Assembly: GCF_030409305.1 (NCBI RefSeq)
Contig: NZ_JAUFPQ010000009.1
Span: forward strand, 332,643-396,642
Reading direction: 5' to 3'
Length of the DNA stretch: 64,000 nt
From: Halomonas maura
Lineage (GTDB): Bacteria; Pseudomonadota; Gammaproteobacteria; Pseudomonadales; Halomonadaceae
The position numbers were made by a program, and so were the translations under genes. The notes beneath the pieces were generated by a model, which saw only the letters and a list, made by a program, of their open reading frames with translations, did no database searches and was not told the origin of the DNA. How positions within the stretch are numbered: the stretch's first letter is position 1; the number at the start of each line of letters is the position of its first letter. Of this stretch, positions 15,490 through 29,237 are shown piece by piece.

Positions 15490-16131
15490 TCAGGGCGCCA
15501 GGCGGAAACGCTGCCAGTGGCCGTCGCGGCGCTCGTAGCGGATGCGGTCGTGGAGGCGGCTGGGCTGTCCCTGCCAGAACTCGATCATCTCCGGCACCAC
15601 CCGGTAGCCCCCCCAGTGGATGGGGCGGGGGATCGTCTGACCCTCGTAGGCCTGCTCGAAGCGCTGCTCGCGTTCCTCCAGCCAGGTCCGGTCGGGAATC
15701 ACCACGCTCTGGGTGGCGACCCAGGCACCCAGCTGGCTGGCGCGCGGCCGGCTGGCGAAATAGTCGTTGGACTCCGCCTCGCTGACCAGTTCCACCGCGC
15801 CCTCGACGCGCACCTGCCGGGACAGTGATGGCCACCAGAAGACCAGGGCGGCATGGGGCACGTTGGCCAGTTCGCTGCCCTTGTGGCTGTGGTAGTTGGA
15901 ATAGAAGACCAGGCCTCGCTCGTCGGTCCCCTTGAGCAGCACCACCCGGGCATGGGGCAGTCCCTGGCTGTCCACGGTGGCCAGCGTCATGGCATTGCCA
16001 TCGTCGCCCTCGGCCTCCAGGGCCAGGGCCAGCCACTCTCGGAACAGCTCGGTGGGCCGGTCGGGCATCCGGGATTCCTCCAGGCGCCCGCCTTCATAGT
16101 CGCGCCGGATATCGGCGATATCGCGTGTCAT
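15490..16131 (-). CDS. pdxH: Pyridoxamine 5'-phosphate oxidase
   Basis: The 213-residue enzyme uses FMN and oxygen to convert pyridoxamine or pyridoxine phosphate to pyridoxal phosphate. It aligns along the whole PdxH family. Features are MTLATVDSQGLPHARVVLLKG (FMN region, residues about 48-68), FYSNYHSHKG, RPRASQLGAWVATQS near residue 125, and the C-terminal signature RLHDRIRYERRDGHWQRFRLAP. The length is that of E. coli PdxH (218). The gene stands behind a 232-bp leader holding two overlapping inverted repeats (16287-16354). It ends convergently with the Pat gene. Confidence 0.97.
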   Translation of the reverse strand: MTRDIADIRRDYEGGRLEESRMPDRPTELFREWLALALEAEGDDGNAMTLATVDSQGLPHARVVLLKGTDERGLVFYSNYHSHKGSELANVPHAALVFWWPSLSRQVRVEGAVELVSEAESNDYFASRPRASQLGAWVATQSVVIPDRTWLEEREQRFEQAYEGQTIPRPIHWGGYRVVPEMIEFWQGQPSRLHDRIRYERRDGHWQRFRLAP

Positions 16132-16286
16132 GGCGTTCTCCTCGAATTCACTCTCATGGTCGCCGCTTGTCGGGTCGACCTCAACACCCGCTACGGGTCG
16201 GCCAGGGGATATTTATCGCTAAGCTTATGGTGTCCGGCCCTGCCGGTCGCCCGGCGGGTCGGCGAGACAAGCCTGATATGTCTCGT

Positions 16287-16354
16287 GCCCCCGCCGCCGG
16301 GGGCCGCCGAAATGGCACTGACGGTGAAGACGTCCGGGGCCATTTCGGCGGCCC
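16287..16354. promoter_or_regulatory. Two overlapping inverted repeats upstream of pdxH
   Basis: A perfect 16-bp inverted repeat (16301-16316 with 16339-16354, 22-nt loop) overlaps a 7-bp hairpin (GCCCCCG 16287-16293 with CGGGGGC 16298-16304). Both cannot form at once. There is no U-run, so this could be a factor-independent pause, an attenuator or the end of the wrbA-DUF2069 transcript. Confidence 0.5.
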
Positions 16355-16363
16355 CATGATGGC

Positions 16364-17743
<1,380 letters not shown>

Positions 17744-17833
17744 GACGCAGGGTCCTTGTGGTCGGGTCGTGATGAACGCGGCTCATTGTAGGCCGTGCTC
17801 GAGCGCCGCCACAACCGGGGGTGGGGGCGGTTG

Positions 17834-18295
17834 TCAGTCGTCTCGCCGGCGATGGGGAAGGGTACGTTCGATGGCCCCGAGGAGCGACATGATCACCAGG
17901 GCCAGCCCGGTGACCATGGCCGCCAGGGCGAAGTTGTTGACCCCGGCGGCGATGCCGATGGCGCCGGCCAGCCAGATCGAGGCCCCCGTGGTGATCCCGT
18001 GGACACTGGAGCCGCTGCGGATGATGCTGCCGGCACCGAGGAAGCCGATACCGCCGATCACGCCCTCGATGATCCGGGTCGGGTCGATACGTGCCGAGGG
18101 ATCCCCCTCGGCGGTGGCGAACAGGATCTGCAGGCCGACGATCAGGAAGGCGGCGGCCCCCAGGGCGACCAGCATGTGCGAACGCAGCCCCGCCGGCTTG
18201 CCGCGCAGCTCCCGCTCGAGGCCCAGCACCATGGCCAGGCCCGCCGCGACGGAGAGGCGGGTCAGCATGTCCAGCAGGCCGATTTCGGCATCCAT
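17834..18295 (-). CDS. MgtC/SapB family membrane protein
   Basis: The 153-residue product has about four transmembrane segments. The MgtC hallmarks are GLERELRGKPAGLRSHMLVALGAA near residues 24-47, GVIGGIGFLGAGSII near residues 79-93, and VHGITTGASIWLAGAIGIAAG. MgtC-type proteins act under low magnesium and in some species inhibit the F-type ATPase; the role here is not known. It lacks the C-terminal ACT-like domain of Salmonella MgtC. AGGAG lies before ATG 18295, and a possible minus-strand TATAAT (18356-18361) lies upstream. Confidence 0.9.
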   Translation of the reverse strand: MDAEIGLLDMLTRLSVAAGLAMVLGLERELRGKPAGLRSHMLVALGAAAFLIVGLQILFATAEGDPSARIDPTRIIEGVIGGIGFLGAGSIIRSGSSVHGITTGASIWLAGAIGIAAGVNNFALAAMVTGLALVIMSLLGAIERTLPHRRRDD

Positions 18296-18406
18296 GGGGC
18301 GCTCCTTGGCGGCGCTTTACAGATCAAGATAGTGCCTGAGGCAGGTCGTGAAATAATTATACCGTTATCGTGCATACCAGCCATCGCCAGCCGACCTCTC
18401 ACCAGC

Positions 18407-18832
18407 TCAATCGAGGCGTCGATAGGTCCAGACGTCGCGTCCATCGGCGAGTCGAACGCGCACCCGTCGATAGCGGATGCCCAATCGCTCGTAGCGGTCG
18501 AGGCGCCTGAGCTCCTCGGCATTCACTCGCAGCAGCAGGCCCTCGACGCTGGCGCCGTCGGCGGGGACCAGGTCCAGCCCCTCGCGGCGATAGCCGGCGA
18601 GGCTGATCGGCTCGGGGTCACCGACGCGGCCATAGACCAGCCAGCGGATCGGCGCATGGCGCAGGGTGCCGTAGACGAACAGCTGGTGTACCCCCGGGGA
18701 CACCGGCGCCAGGTGCTCGGGACGCTCATAGGTCCAGGGGCTGAGCAGGGTCAGCCACAGCCAGCCGGCGAGGGCGACCGGCGAGGCAATCAGGCAAACG
18801 GCGATCAAGCGGCGCGGCATGGGGGAACTCAT
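18407..18832 (-). CDS. Gamma-glutamylcyclotransferase-like membrane-anchored protein
   Basis: The product (about 141 residues from the chosen start) has an N-terminal transmembrane segment (LIAVCLIASPVALAGWLWLTLL). A GGCT/AIG2-like domain follows, with the substrate-loop motif LFVYGTLRHAPI near residue 52 and a catalytic Glu candidate in LDRYERLGIRYRRV. Family members cleave gamma-glutamyl amines or glutathione, but many are uncharacterised. The start is uncertain: codons at 18865, 18832 and 18820 are possible, none with a strong ribosome-binding site. The membrane anchor is unusual for this fold. Confidence 0.75.
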   Translation of the reverse strand: MSSPMPRRLIAVCLIASPVALAGWLWLTLLSPWTYERPEHLAPVSPGVHQLFVYGTLRHAPIRWLVYGRVGDPEPISLAGYRREGLDLVPADGASVEGLLLRVNAEELRRLDRYERLGIRYRRVRVRLADGRDVWTYRRLD

Positions 18833-18941
18833 GATGGGATCCGGGCAGTCGGGCCATCCTGACATGCCGGGGGCCGGGACTTAAGCCCCCCGGCGCGCTT
18901 TGCTAGGATGGCAACCAGATCATCTGCGACGGAGGTGTCCC

Positions 18942-19535
18942 ATGACCCAGTCCCGCCATGACGACCTGGACTTTCGGGCCCTCGTCGGGGAAGTGCGACC
19001 GCTGCGTCGCGGCACGGACCGGGCCGATGCCGGCCGGCGTCATGCCGGCCCGAGCGAGGCGCAACTCGCCCGTCGCGAGAGTGCCGCCGGCGGCGACGAG
19101 GGGTGCGACATGCTCTCCGACGACTTCGTCGACCTGGTGCCGCCCTTCGATCCGCTGGCCTTCCGCCGCGACGGCATCCAGCAGGGGGTGATGGACCGCC
19201 TGCGCCATGGCGGCTATCCGGTACAGGCCAGCCTCCACCTGCTCCGTCGCCCCCTCGAGGAATGCCGCCGGGCGTTGCCGGCGTTCCTGCGCGAGGCCTG
19301 GGAGCATGACCTGCGCTCGGTGCTGATCATCCACGGGCGGGGGCGCGAGATCGACAGCCCGCCCAATGTGCTGCGCTCCTACCTGGCCAAGTGGCTGCCG
19401 ACCTTCGACGAGGTACAGGCCTTCGCCTCGGCGGGCCAGGCCGACGGTGGCCTGGGGGCCACCTGGGTGATGCTGCGCAAGAGCGAGCGCGCCCGGGCCG
19501 CCAACCGCGAGCGACAGCAGAAGCGGCGCGGCTGA
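18942..19535 (+). CDS. Smr-domain DNA endonuclease-like protein
   Basis: The 197-residue product has an Smr domain (residues about 90-180). QASLHLLRRPLEECRRALPAFL stands where the family has LDLHGxxxxEA, and VLIIHGRGREIDSPPNVLRSYL is the HGxG-containing block. The tail of that domain is GATWVMLRKSERARAANR. Stand-alone Smr proteins such as E. coli SmrA and SmrB are nucleases; SmrB cleaves mRNA at collided ribosomes. This one resembles SmrA-type proteins, although the LDLHG motif is reduced to SLHLL. ATG 18942 follows GGAGG. A strong bidirectional hairpin follows the stop. Confidence 0.85.
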   Translation: MTQSRHDDLDFRALVGEVRPLRRGTDRADAGRRHAGPSEAQLARRESAAGGDEGCDMLSDDFVDLVPPFDPLAFRRDGIQQGVMDRLRHGGYPVQASLHLLRRPLEECRRALPAFLREAWEHDLRSVLIIHGRGREIDSPPNVLRSYLAKWLPTFDEVQAFASAGQADGGLGATWVMLRKSERARAANRERQQKRRG

Positions 19536-19550
19536 GGCGGGCGTGACAAC

Positions 19551-19581
19551 GACGACGCCGGCCCTCGTGGCCGGCGTCGTC
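19551..19581. terminator. Bidirectional hairpin terminator
   Basis: GACGACGCCGGCC and GGCCGGCGTCGTC form a 13-bp stem with a CTCGT loop, between the convergent Smr and DUF934 genes. There is no clear U-run. Confidence 0.7.
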
Positions 19582-19604
19582 ATCGGTGGTGCGGGGACTG
19601 CGGA

Positions 19605-20138
19605 TCAGGCCATGGCCCGATCCGCCTCAGTCTTTCCCGGCTTACGCTGGCGCCGACGGAACAGCGGTTCCGGATCGTCGACGCCGGGCTGGTAGCTCAG
19701 GCTGAAGGTATCCAGGGCCTTCAGGGCCACCTCGACCTCCTGGTCCTCGCGCAGCGAGAAGGCGTCGAAGCCGCAGCGCGACATGTAGAACAGCTGGTCG
19801 ATCAGCACATCCCCCACGGCGCGGATCTGACCCGTGTAGCCATGGCGCTCCCTCAGCAGCCGGGCGATGCTGTAGCCACGGCCGTCGGTGAACCTGGGGA
19901 AGTCGATGGCGACCAGTGGGGCGGCCTCGAGCTCCTCGGCCAGCGCCGCAGTCATCTCGGTGTCGCTGGCCAGCCAGGGCGCGATGTCCGGGCCCTGCTG
20001 GGAGGCCTGCCAGGCCTCCAGCGGCACGATGGCGGGCTGGCCCTCGGGGCACGCCTCGGCGGACTCGCAGAGAACCCACTCGTCACTCACCACACGACGC
20101 TCGACGATCAGGGGACGGCTGGAGGTCTGCTCAGGCAT
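19605..20138 (-). CDS. DUF934 family protein (sulfite reductase-associated)
   Basis: The 177-residue product matches DUF934: LVAIDFPRFTDGRGYSIARLLRERHGYTGQIRAVGDVL (residues about 73-110) and LFYMSRCGFDAFSL are family-typical. DUF934 genes follow cysI in many proteobacteria and are thought to help sulfite reduction, perhaps in electron supply. ATG 20138 is chosen because AAGGAG lies 7 nt upstream; a GTG two codons earlier would be too close. It overlaps the end of cysI by 8 nt, indicating coupled translation. Confidence 0.9.
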   Translation of the reverse strand: MPEQTSSRPLIVERRVVSDEWVLCESAEACPEGQPAIVPLEAWQASQQGPDIAPWLASDTEMTAALAEELEAAPLVAIDFPRFTDGRGYSIARLLRERHGYTGQIRAVGDVLIDQLFYMSRCGFDAFSLREDQEVEVALKALDTFSLSYQPGVDDPEPLFRRRQRKPGKTEADRAMA

Positions 20139-21783
20139 AGACACGCTCCTTGAAGGGTTTGAGGCCGATGCGGCGATAGGTGTCGAGGAAGGTCTCGTCG
20201 GCGGTGCGCTCGCCGACGTAGACCTGCAGCAGCTTGTCGATCACGCTGGGCACATCCTCGCGGTAGAAGGACGGGCCGAGGATCTTGCCCAGGGAGGCGC
20301 CGTTGCCCTGGCTGCCACCCAGCGAGATCTGGTAGTACTCCTCGCCCTTCTTGTCGACGCCGAGGATGCCGATGTGACCGACATGGTGGTGGCCGCAGGC
20401 GTTCATGCAGCCGGAGATGTTGAGCTCCAGCGGGCCCAGGTCATAGAGGAAGTCGAGATCCTCGAAGCGTTCCTGGATGGCGTGGGCGACCGGGATCGAC
20501 TTGGCGTTGGCCAGGCCGCAATAGTCACCGCCGGGGCAGCAGATCAGGTCGGCGAGGGTGCCCACGGTGGGGTTGGCCATGCCGAGGGCCTCGAGGCGCT
20601 GCCAGAGGGCCTCGAGGCGATCCACCGGGACGTCGGTCAGCACCAGGTTCTGCTCGTGGGTGACCCGCAGCTCGCCGTAGCCGAACTCGTCGGCCAGGTC
20701 GGCGATCGCGGTCATCTGCTCGGAGGTGACATCGCCCGGCGAGTGCTCGCGGCGCTTCAGCGACAGGGTCACGGCCTTGTAGCCGGGGACCTTGTGGTCG
20801 GTGACGTTGTTGGTGACGAAGCGGGCGAAGGCGCGGTTCTCGGCGCGCAGGCGCTCGTAGGCCTCGACGGATTCCTCGCTCACCTCGCGACGCTCGGGGT
20901 CGACGAAATGCTCGGCCACCGCCGCCACGGCCTCCTCGTTGAGAGTCTGGGAGCCATCCTTGAGGTGCGCCCATTCCGCCTCGACGCGGCGACGGAATTC
21001 CTCGATGCCCAGCGCCTTGACCAGGATCTTGATGCGTGCCTTGAACTTGTTGTCGCGGCGGCCGAACTGGTTGTAGACCCGCAGGATCGCTTCCAGGTAG
21101 GTCAGCAGGTGCTGCCAGGGCAGGTCCTCGCGGACCACGTCGCCGATCATCGGCGTGCGACCCAGGCCGCCACCGGCCAGGACCTTCACGCGCACCTCGC
21201 CGGCGTCGTCACGCCACAGCCGCAGGCCCACGTCGTGGACCAGTATGGCGGCGCGATCCTCCTCGGCCCCGGTCACGGCGATCTTGAACTTGCGCGGCAG
21301 ATAGGCGAACTCGGGGTGGAAGGTCGACCACTGGCGGATCAGCTCGCACCAGGCGCGCGGATCGACGTCCTCGTCGGCGGCGACGCCGGAGAACTGGTCG
21401 GTGGTGGTATTGCGGATGTCGTTGCCGCTGGTCTGGATGGCGTGCATCTGCACGCTGGCGAGTTCCGCCAGCATGTCCGGCACGTCCTCGAGCTTCGGCC
21501 AGTTCAGCTGGAGGTTGGTGCGGGTGGTGAAATGGCCGTAGCCCCGATCATAGCGCGCCGCGATCTCGCCCAGCTTGCGCAGCTGGTAGGAGGCCAGCAT
21601 CCCGTAGGGGATGGCGATGCGCAGCATCGGCGCATAGCGCTGGATATAGAGACCGTTCTGCACGCGAAGCGGCAGAAACTCCTCGTCGCTGATCTTGCCC
21701 TCGAGGTAGCGACGCATCTGGTCGCGGAACTGGGCGACGCGCTCGTCGACCAGGGTCTGATCATGGGTGTCGTAACGGTACAT
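20131..21783 (-). CDS. cysI: Sulfite reductase hemoprotein subunit (CysI-type)
   Basis: The 550-residue protein is a sirohaem/4Fe-4S reductase converting sulfite to sulfide for cysteine synthesis. It has the two-fold ferredoxin-like repeat: YGHFTTRTNLQLNWPKLEDV (residues about 82-101) and GNDIRNTTTDQFSG, then ELRVTHEQNLVLTDV. The cluster-binding cysteines occur in CCPGGDYCGLANAK and LNISGCMNACGHHHVGHIG. No flavoprotein cysJ is adjacent, so the electron donor may be ferredoxin or involve DUF934. It starts the cysI-DUF934 operon behind an AT-rich promoter region. Confidence 0.94.
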   Translation of the reverse strand: MYRYDTHDQTLVDERVAQFRDQMRRYLEGKISDEEFLPLRVQNGLYIQRYAPMLRIAIPYGMLASYQLRKLGEIAARYDRGYGHFTTRTNLQLNWPKLEDVPDMLAELASVQMHAIQTSGNDIRNTTTDQFSGVAADEDVDPRAWCELIRQWSTFHPEFAYLPRKFKIAVTGAEEDRAAILVHDVGLRLWRDDAGEVRVKVLAGGGLGRTPMIGDVVREDLPWQHLLTYLEAILRVYNQFGRRDNKFKARIKILVKALGIEEFRRRVEAEWAHLKDGSQTLNEEAVAAVAEHFVDPERREVSEESVEAYERLRAENRAFARFVTNNVTDHKVPGYKAVTLSLKRREHSPGDVTSEQMTAIADLADEFGYGELRVTHEQNLVLTDVPVDRLEALWQRLEALGMANPTVGTLADLICCPGGDYCGLANAKSIPVAHAIQERFEDLDFLYDLGPLELNISGCMNACGHHHVGHIGILGVDKKGEEYYQISLGGSQGNGASLGKILGPSFYREDVPSVIDKLLQVYVGERTADETFLDTYRRIGLKPFKERVYA

Positions 21784-21843
21784 TCAGCGCTTACCTGCAA
21801 CTTGGAAGTGGCGGAGCTTGACGCCCACCTTAATGGGTCGGGG

Positions 21844-21862
21844 TTATTCTATAAAAGAATAA
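21844..21862. promoter_or_regulatory. AT-rich dyad in the cysI promoter region
   Basis: TTATTC-N7-GAATAA forms a perfect 6-bp dyad about 60 bp upstream of cysI, in the only AT-rich stretch of the area. It may be a CysB-type activator site or overlap the promoter; the identity of the binder is inference. Confidence 0.4.
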
Positions 21863-21946
21863 ATCTTCATACTTTATATTCGAAATGGAATGAGCCGCGG
21901 CACCTGACGGGGCGACCCGATCGTCGCCTGCCGCCGGCTCCCGCCA

Positions 21947-23275
21947 TCATATCGCGAGCCTCAGCCAACGGCGTCGCTGCCAGATCATCACGAACCAGGC
22001 GGAGTTCAGGCAGCGATAGCCGAGCTGGACCCACCAGATGCCCACCAGGCCGTAGCCCAGCTGAACGCCCACCCACCAGGCCAGCGGCAGGAACACCAGC
22101 CACTGCAGGGTCAGGGTGGTGGTCATTACCGTACGATTCGCGCCGGCCCCGAGCAAGGCCTGGGCGAACACCAGGGCCGCGGCATCGAGCACGATCATCA
22201 CGGCGGTGAGCTGCAGCGGCACCCGCCCCATGGCGCTGAGGGCCGGCTCGTGGAGAAACAGCGCGAGCACCGCCTCGGGGAACAGGACCATCGGCAGGGC
22301 GATCAGCGCCAGACACAACCAGGCCAGGCGCACCACGTCCCAGCCCCAGCGGTGGGCAGCGCGAGGGTCCTGGCGCCCCAGCGACTCGCCGACCAGGCTC
22401 ATCGCCGCCATGCCCAGTCCCACCCCGGGCAGGATCAGCAGCAGCGATAGATTCACCAGCACATGGCCGACCGCCACACTGGCGGTACCGACCTGCCCGA
22501 GGATCCAGAACAGCACGGCATAGCCCGCCGCGAACCAGATCTGCTGGAACGAGTGGGGCGCGGCCAGGCGCAGGGTGGTGACCAGGGTCCGGGGGTAGGG
22601 CCGCCCCGCCAGGAAGCCGCTAGCGGTGGCACGGCGAAGGCTCAGCGCCGCCCAGATGGCGAGTCCCGCATACAGCGAGAGGCTGGTGCCGGCCCCGGCG
22701 CCGGCGGCGCCCATGGCGGGGAGGCCCAGCCAGCCGAAGATCAGCAGCACGCTGGCCACCACGTTGACCAGGTGCATGACCAGGATGATGCGCAGGTACA
22801 CGCCGGTCTGCTGGATGCCGTTCCAGTAGCCGCGGAAGCAGAAGATCATCGCCACCGGCACCAGCGACACCACGCGCCAGCGAAAGTAGGCGACGGCCTC
22901 GGCATTCACCAGCGGGTCCTGGTTGATCAGCGCCAGCAGCCGCGGCGCCTGCCAAAGGCACAGCAGGGTCAGGGGCAGGGCGACGGCCAGGGCGATCGCG
23001 AGCCCGGCGTTGAGGGCCTGGGCGCGCCGCCCCCAGTCCCCCTCGCCGTGGCGACGCGCGGTCTGGGCCTGGACGCCGGACGACAGGCCGAACACCACGG
23101 CGGTGATCAGGAAGATCGCGTAGCCGCCGATGCCCACGCCGGCCAGGGGCACCTCGCCCAGCGAGCCCACCAGCGCCGCGTCGATCAGGTTGAGCAGGCT
23201 CTGGCTGAGCATGCCGCCGATGATCGGCAGGGCGAGGCGCAGGATGGTCCGGCGACGGGGGGACTCAGGCAGCAT
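21947..23275 (-). CDS. MATE family efflux transporter (DinF type)
   Basis: The 442-residue membrane protein has twelve likely transmembrane segments in two homologous halves. LRLALPIIGGMLSQSLLNLIDAALVGSLG opens the first and LVTTLRLAAPHSFQQIWFAAGYAVLFWILG the second. Such transporters export cationic compounds with H+ or Na+; the substrate here is unknown. ATG 23275 is preferred to a GTG at 23329 because a G/C hairpin (about 23300-23320) lies between them, but neither start has a strong ribosome-binding site. It follows metH on the same strand. Confidence 0.93.
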   Translation of the reverse strand: MLPESPRRRTILRLALPIIGGMLSQSLLNLIDAALVGSLGEVPLAGVGIGGYAIFLITAVVFGLSSGVQAQTARRHGEGDWGRRAQALNAGLAIALAVALPLTLLCLWQAPRLLALINQDPLVNAEAVAYFRWRVVSLVPVAMIFCFRGYWNGIQQTGVYLRIILVMHLVNVVASVLLIFGWLGLPAMGAAGAGAGTSLSLYAGLAIWAALSLRRATASGFLAGRPYPRTLVTTLRLAAPHSFQQIWFAAGYAVLFWILGQVGTASVAVGHVLVNLSLLLILPGVGLGMAAMSLVGESLGRQDPRAAHRWGWDVVRLAWLCLALIALPMVLFPEAVLALFLHEPALSAMGRVPLQLTAVMIVLDAAALVFAQALLGAGANRTVMTTTLTLQWLVFLPLAWWVGVQLGYGLVGIWWVQLGYRCLNSAWFVMIWQRRRWLRLAI

Positions 23276-23338
23276 GGCAGCGTCCGTCGCAACCGGGGCC
23301 GCCCCCCCGCAGGGGGGCCGTCGCGTCACGCCGCACCA

Positions 23339-27040
<3,702 letters not shown>

Positions 27041-27346
27041 GGGTCGGGTCAATCTCCAGCGTGAAGGCGTCGGGGCGCATCGACGGCGCGGCGCCTGAGG
27101 CGTCTTGTCATATGAGGCGGCCGTCGAGAGTCGGCGGGGCTTGGGCCCCGTCCGAGCAAGCCGCTATGGTAGCAAAAGCCGGCGTGCGGCGGCAGGGGGC
27201 TGTAACGGGGCGGGCGGTAAAACCCAGCAAATCACTCGGGATTGTCTCGCGCTGGCCTCTCGCTTACCATGGGCCCATCACCTCATTGCGGCCTTTGGCC
27301 GCGGCGGTCGGCACCGCGGCGGCCCGGCGCGAACAGCGAGAGCATC
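27041..27346. other. metH-nfuA divergent intergenic region
   Basis: These 306 bases contain no supported gene. A GGGGC-TTGG-GCCCC hairpin lies at 27136-27149. The promoters of metH and nfuA must be here, but no clear -10/-35 pair or riboswitch was recognised. Confidence 0.6.
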
Positions 27347-27937
27347 ATGAGCGACAGCATCCAGATTACCGACAGTGCCCAGGACTACCTCGCCGAACTG
27401 CTGGCCAAGCAGAACGTCGAGGGCATCGCCGTGCGCATCTTCATCACCCAGCCCGGCACGCCCTATGCCGAGACCTGCCTGGCCTACTGCCGGCCCGGCG
27501 AGGAGGAGCCCAGCGACGAGCGCCTCGAGCTCGACAAGATCGCGGTCTACCTGGACAAGCACAGCCTGCCGTTCCTCGAGGAGGCGGTGGTCGATTTCAA
27601 TGCCGACCGCATGGGCGGCCAGCTGACCATCAAGGCGCCCAACGCCAAGATGCCCAAGGTCAATGCCGACAGCCCGCTGGCCGACCGCGTCAACTACGTG
27701 CTCTACAGCGAGATCAACCCGGGGCTGGCGGCCCACGGCGGCGAGATCAAGCTGGTCGAGCTCACCGAGGAACAGGTGGCCGTGCTGGCCTTCGGCGGCG
27801 GCTGCCAGGGCTGCGCCGCGGTGGACCTGACCCTCAAGGAAGGCGTCGAGAAGACCCTGATGGAACGCATCCCGGAGCTGGCCGGCATCCGCGACGTCAC
27901 CGACCATACCGACACCAGCAACGCCTATTACCGCTAG
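27347..27937 (+). CDS. nfuA: Fe-S biogenesis protein NfuA
   Basis: The 196-residue protein carries and delivers 4Fe-4S clusters to client enzymes. The N-terminal half is a degenerate A-type domain ([19 protein letters not shown]). The C-terminal Nfu domain carries Cys153 and Cys156 in [18 protein letters not shown], which bind the bridging cluster in a dimer. Length and order match E. coli NfuA (191). ATG 27347 is the first codon giving the family N-terminus. It ends 15 nt from the convergent KfrA-like gene. Confidence 0.96.
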   Translation: MSDSIQITDSAQDYLAELLAKQNVEGIAVRIFITQPGTPYAETCLAYCRPGEEEPSDERLELDKIAVYLDKHSLPFLEEAVVDFNADRMGGQLTIKAPNAKMPKVNADSPLADRVNYVLYSEINPGLAAHGGEIKLVELTEEQVAVLAFGGGCQGCAAVDLTLKEGVEKTLMERIPELAGIRDVTDHTDTSNAYYR

Positions 27938-27952
27938 CCAGCCAGCACTGCC

Positions 27953-29011
27953 TCAGGTCTCGGCAGCGCCTTCCTTCTCGGGCCCCGCATCGTCGGGGCC
28001 CGCGCCGTTTCCGGGCGTGTCGCTCAGCCGCTCGCGGCTCTCGCGGATCGTCTCCAGCGACGACCAGAGGCGATCCTCGAGCTGTTTCTCCAGTCCCTCC
28101 ACGCGCGACTGGCGCGAGGCCAGGGCCGCCTGACTGTCCTCCAGCCGGGCCTCGAGACGGACCCGTTCCTGATCCAGGCTGGTGCGGACGGTCTCGGCCT
28201 CGCGGCGCGCCGACTCCTCGCCGCGTCGCCGTTTCTCTTCCGTCTGTAGCGCCTCGCGCAGCGACTGCTGCTCCGCCTGCGCCGCCTCGAGGCGTTTCTC
28301 CAGGCGCTCGACACGCGACGCATGGGCCTTCTCGGCGGCCTGCCGTTCCTGCCGAGCCTCGTCGACCAGGCCCATCAGGCGGGCCTCGGCGGCCTCGTGG
28401 CGCTGCTCTTCCTGAGCCAGGCGCTGCTGCTGGGTCGCCTCCTGGTCGTCCAGCGCCCGGCGATGGGCCTGCGCCTGGCGCTCGAGTTCGCCCTGCAATT
28501 GGTCCAGTCGTGTCTCGAGGCGGCCGCGGATCTCGCGCTGGCGGGCCTCGGCGGCCTGCAGGGCGGCGTGGTCGGCCTGCAGGCGCGCCAACTCGGCGGT
28601 CTGCTCGGTAAGCCGCTGCTCGGTGCGCGTCAGATGCGCGGAGAGGGCGGTCTCGCGCTGCTCGGCATCCTCGGCGCGGCGCTCGGCGGCGGCGACACTC
28701 TGCAGGGCCTCGGCCACCTTGTCGTCGGCCTCGCGCCGATAGTGGGCGAGGGCCTCGTTGGCCGCTTCCTGGGCCTGTTGCCAGAGCGTCTCGGCAAGCT
28801 CCTGCAGGGCGGCCGGCATGCCCCGTGGCGGGGGCACGTCACGGTTCTCCTCGCGACGCTTGCGCCATTCCCTCAGGTGCTCGCTGATGGTGGTGAAGCT
28901 GCCGGTGCCCAGCGCCTCGCGGATCTTCTGCACGCTGGGCGCCTCGCCCCTGGCCATCAGGGTGTCGATCGCCCGCTGCACATCCTCGTACTGCACCCCG
29001 CTGCGTGCCAT
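27953..29011 (-). CDS. KfrA-like DNA-binding coiled-coil protein
   Basis: The 352-residue protein has a KfrA N-terminal DNA-binding domain (residues 1-about 110: YEDVQRAIDTLMARGEAPSVQKIREALGTGSFTTISEHLREW). About 220 residues of unbroken heptad-rich coiled coil follow, dominated by E, Q, R, A and L. KfrA of plasmid R751/RK2 autoregulates through operator palindromes and supports partition by filament formation. Here the gene is chromosomal and divergent from a tyrosine recombinase, with a perfect palindrome between them. AAGGAG precedes ATG 29011. A role in controlling the recombinase or in DNA organisation is inference. Confidence 0.88.
   Translation of the reverse strand: MARSGVQYEDVQRAIDTLMARGEAPSVQKIREALGTGSFTTISEHLREWRKRREENRDVPPPRGMPAALQELAETLWQQAQEAANEALAHYRREADDKVAEALQSVAAAERRAEDAEQRETALSAHLTRTEQRLTEQTAELARLQADHAALQAAEARQREIRGRLETRLDQLQGELERQAQAHRRALDDQEATQQQRLAQEEQRHEAAEARLMGLVDEARQERQAAEKAHASRVERLEKRLEAAQAEQQSLREALQTEEKRRRGEESARREAETVRTSLDQERVRLEARLEDSQAALASRQSRVEGLEKQLEDRLWSSLETIRESRERLSDTPGNGAGPDDAGPEKEGAAET
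27980..28001. terminator. Hairpin inside the 3' end of the KfrA-like gene
   Basis: GGGCCCCG and CGGGGCCC form an 8-bp stem with a 6-nt loop, 43 nt beyond nfuA. Because the two genes converge only 15 nt apart, this may terminate nfuA transcripts. Confidence 0.35.
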
Positions 29012-29102
29012 GCCGTTCTCCTTGCTGCCCTTTCGCCGCCCTTGGGCGATGCCGATGCGCGCAGCATACCCCGGCGGGGTGGGAAAATGAAGAGAATTAC
29101 AT

Positions 29103-29119
29103 ATTACGTACTACGTAAT
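29103..29119. promoter_or_regulatory. Perfect ATTACGTA-C-TACGTAAT palindrome between kfrA-like gene and recombinase
   Basis: A 17-bp dyad in an AT-rich island lies 92 bp from the KfrA-like start and 119 bp from the recombinase start. It is a likely operator of the KfrA-like protein acting on both divergent promoters. Confidence 0.6.
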
Positions 29120-29237
29120 TTACATTATTTTATTGGCGGAAAAAGCAAGATTACGCGGCTTATCTTGATTTTCTGGGTCACCACGGGGACACTGCACCCA
29201 GCCGTCATACGCGGTATGGCACAGGGAAGGGAGAGGG

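Noticed and set aside
27041-27346. Cobalamin riboswitch upstream of metH
   Set aside because: No B12-box-like conserved core was found on the minus strand.
29012-29237. att site or tRNA integration target beside the recombinase
   Set aside because: No tRNA-like sequence or flanking direct repeat seen; the palindrome is better explained as an operator.
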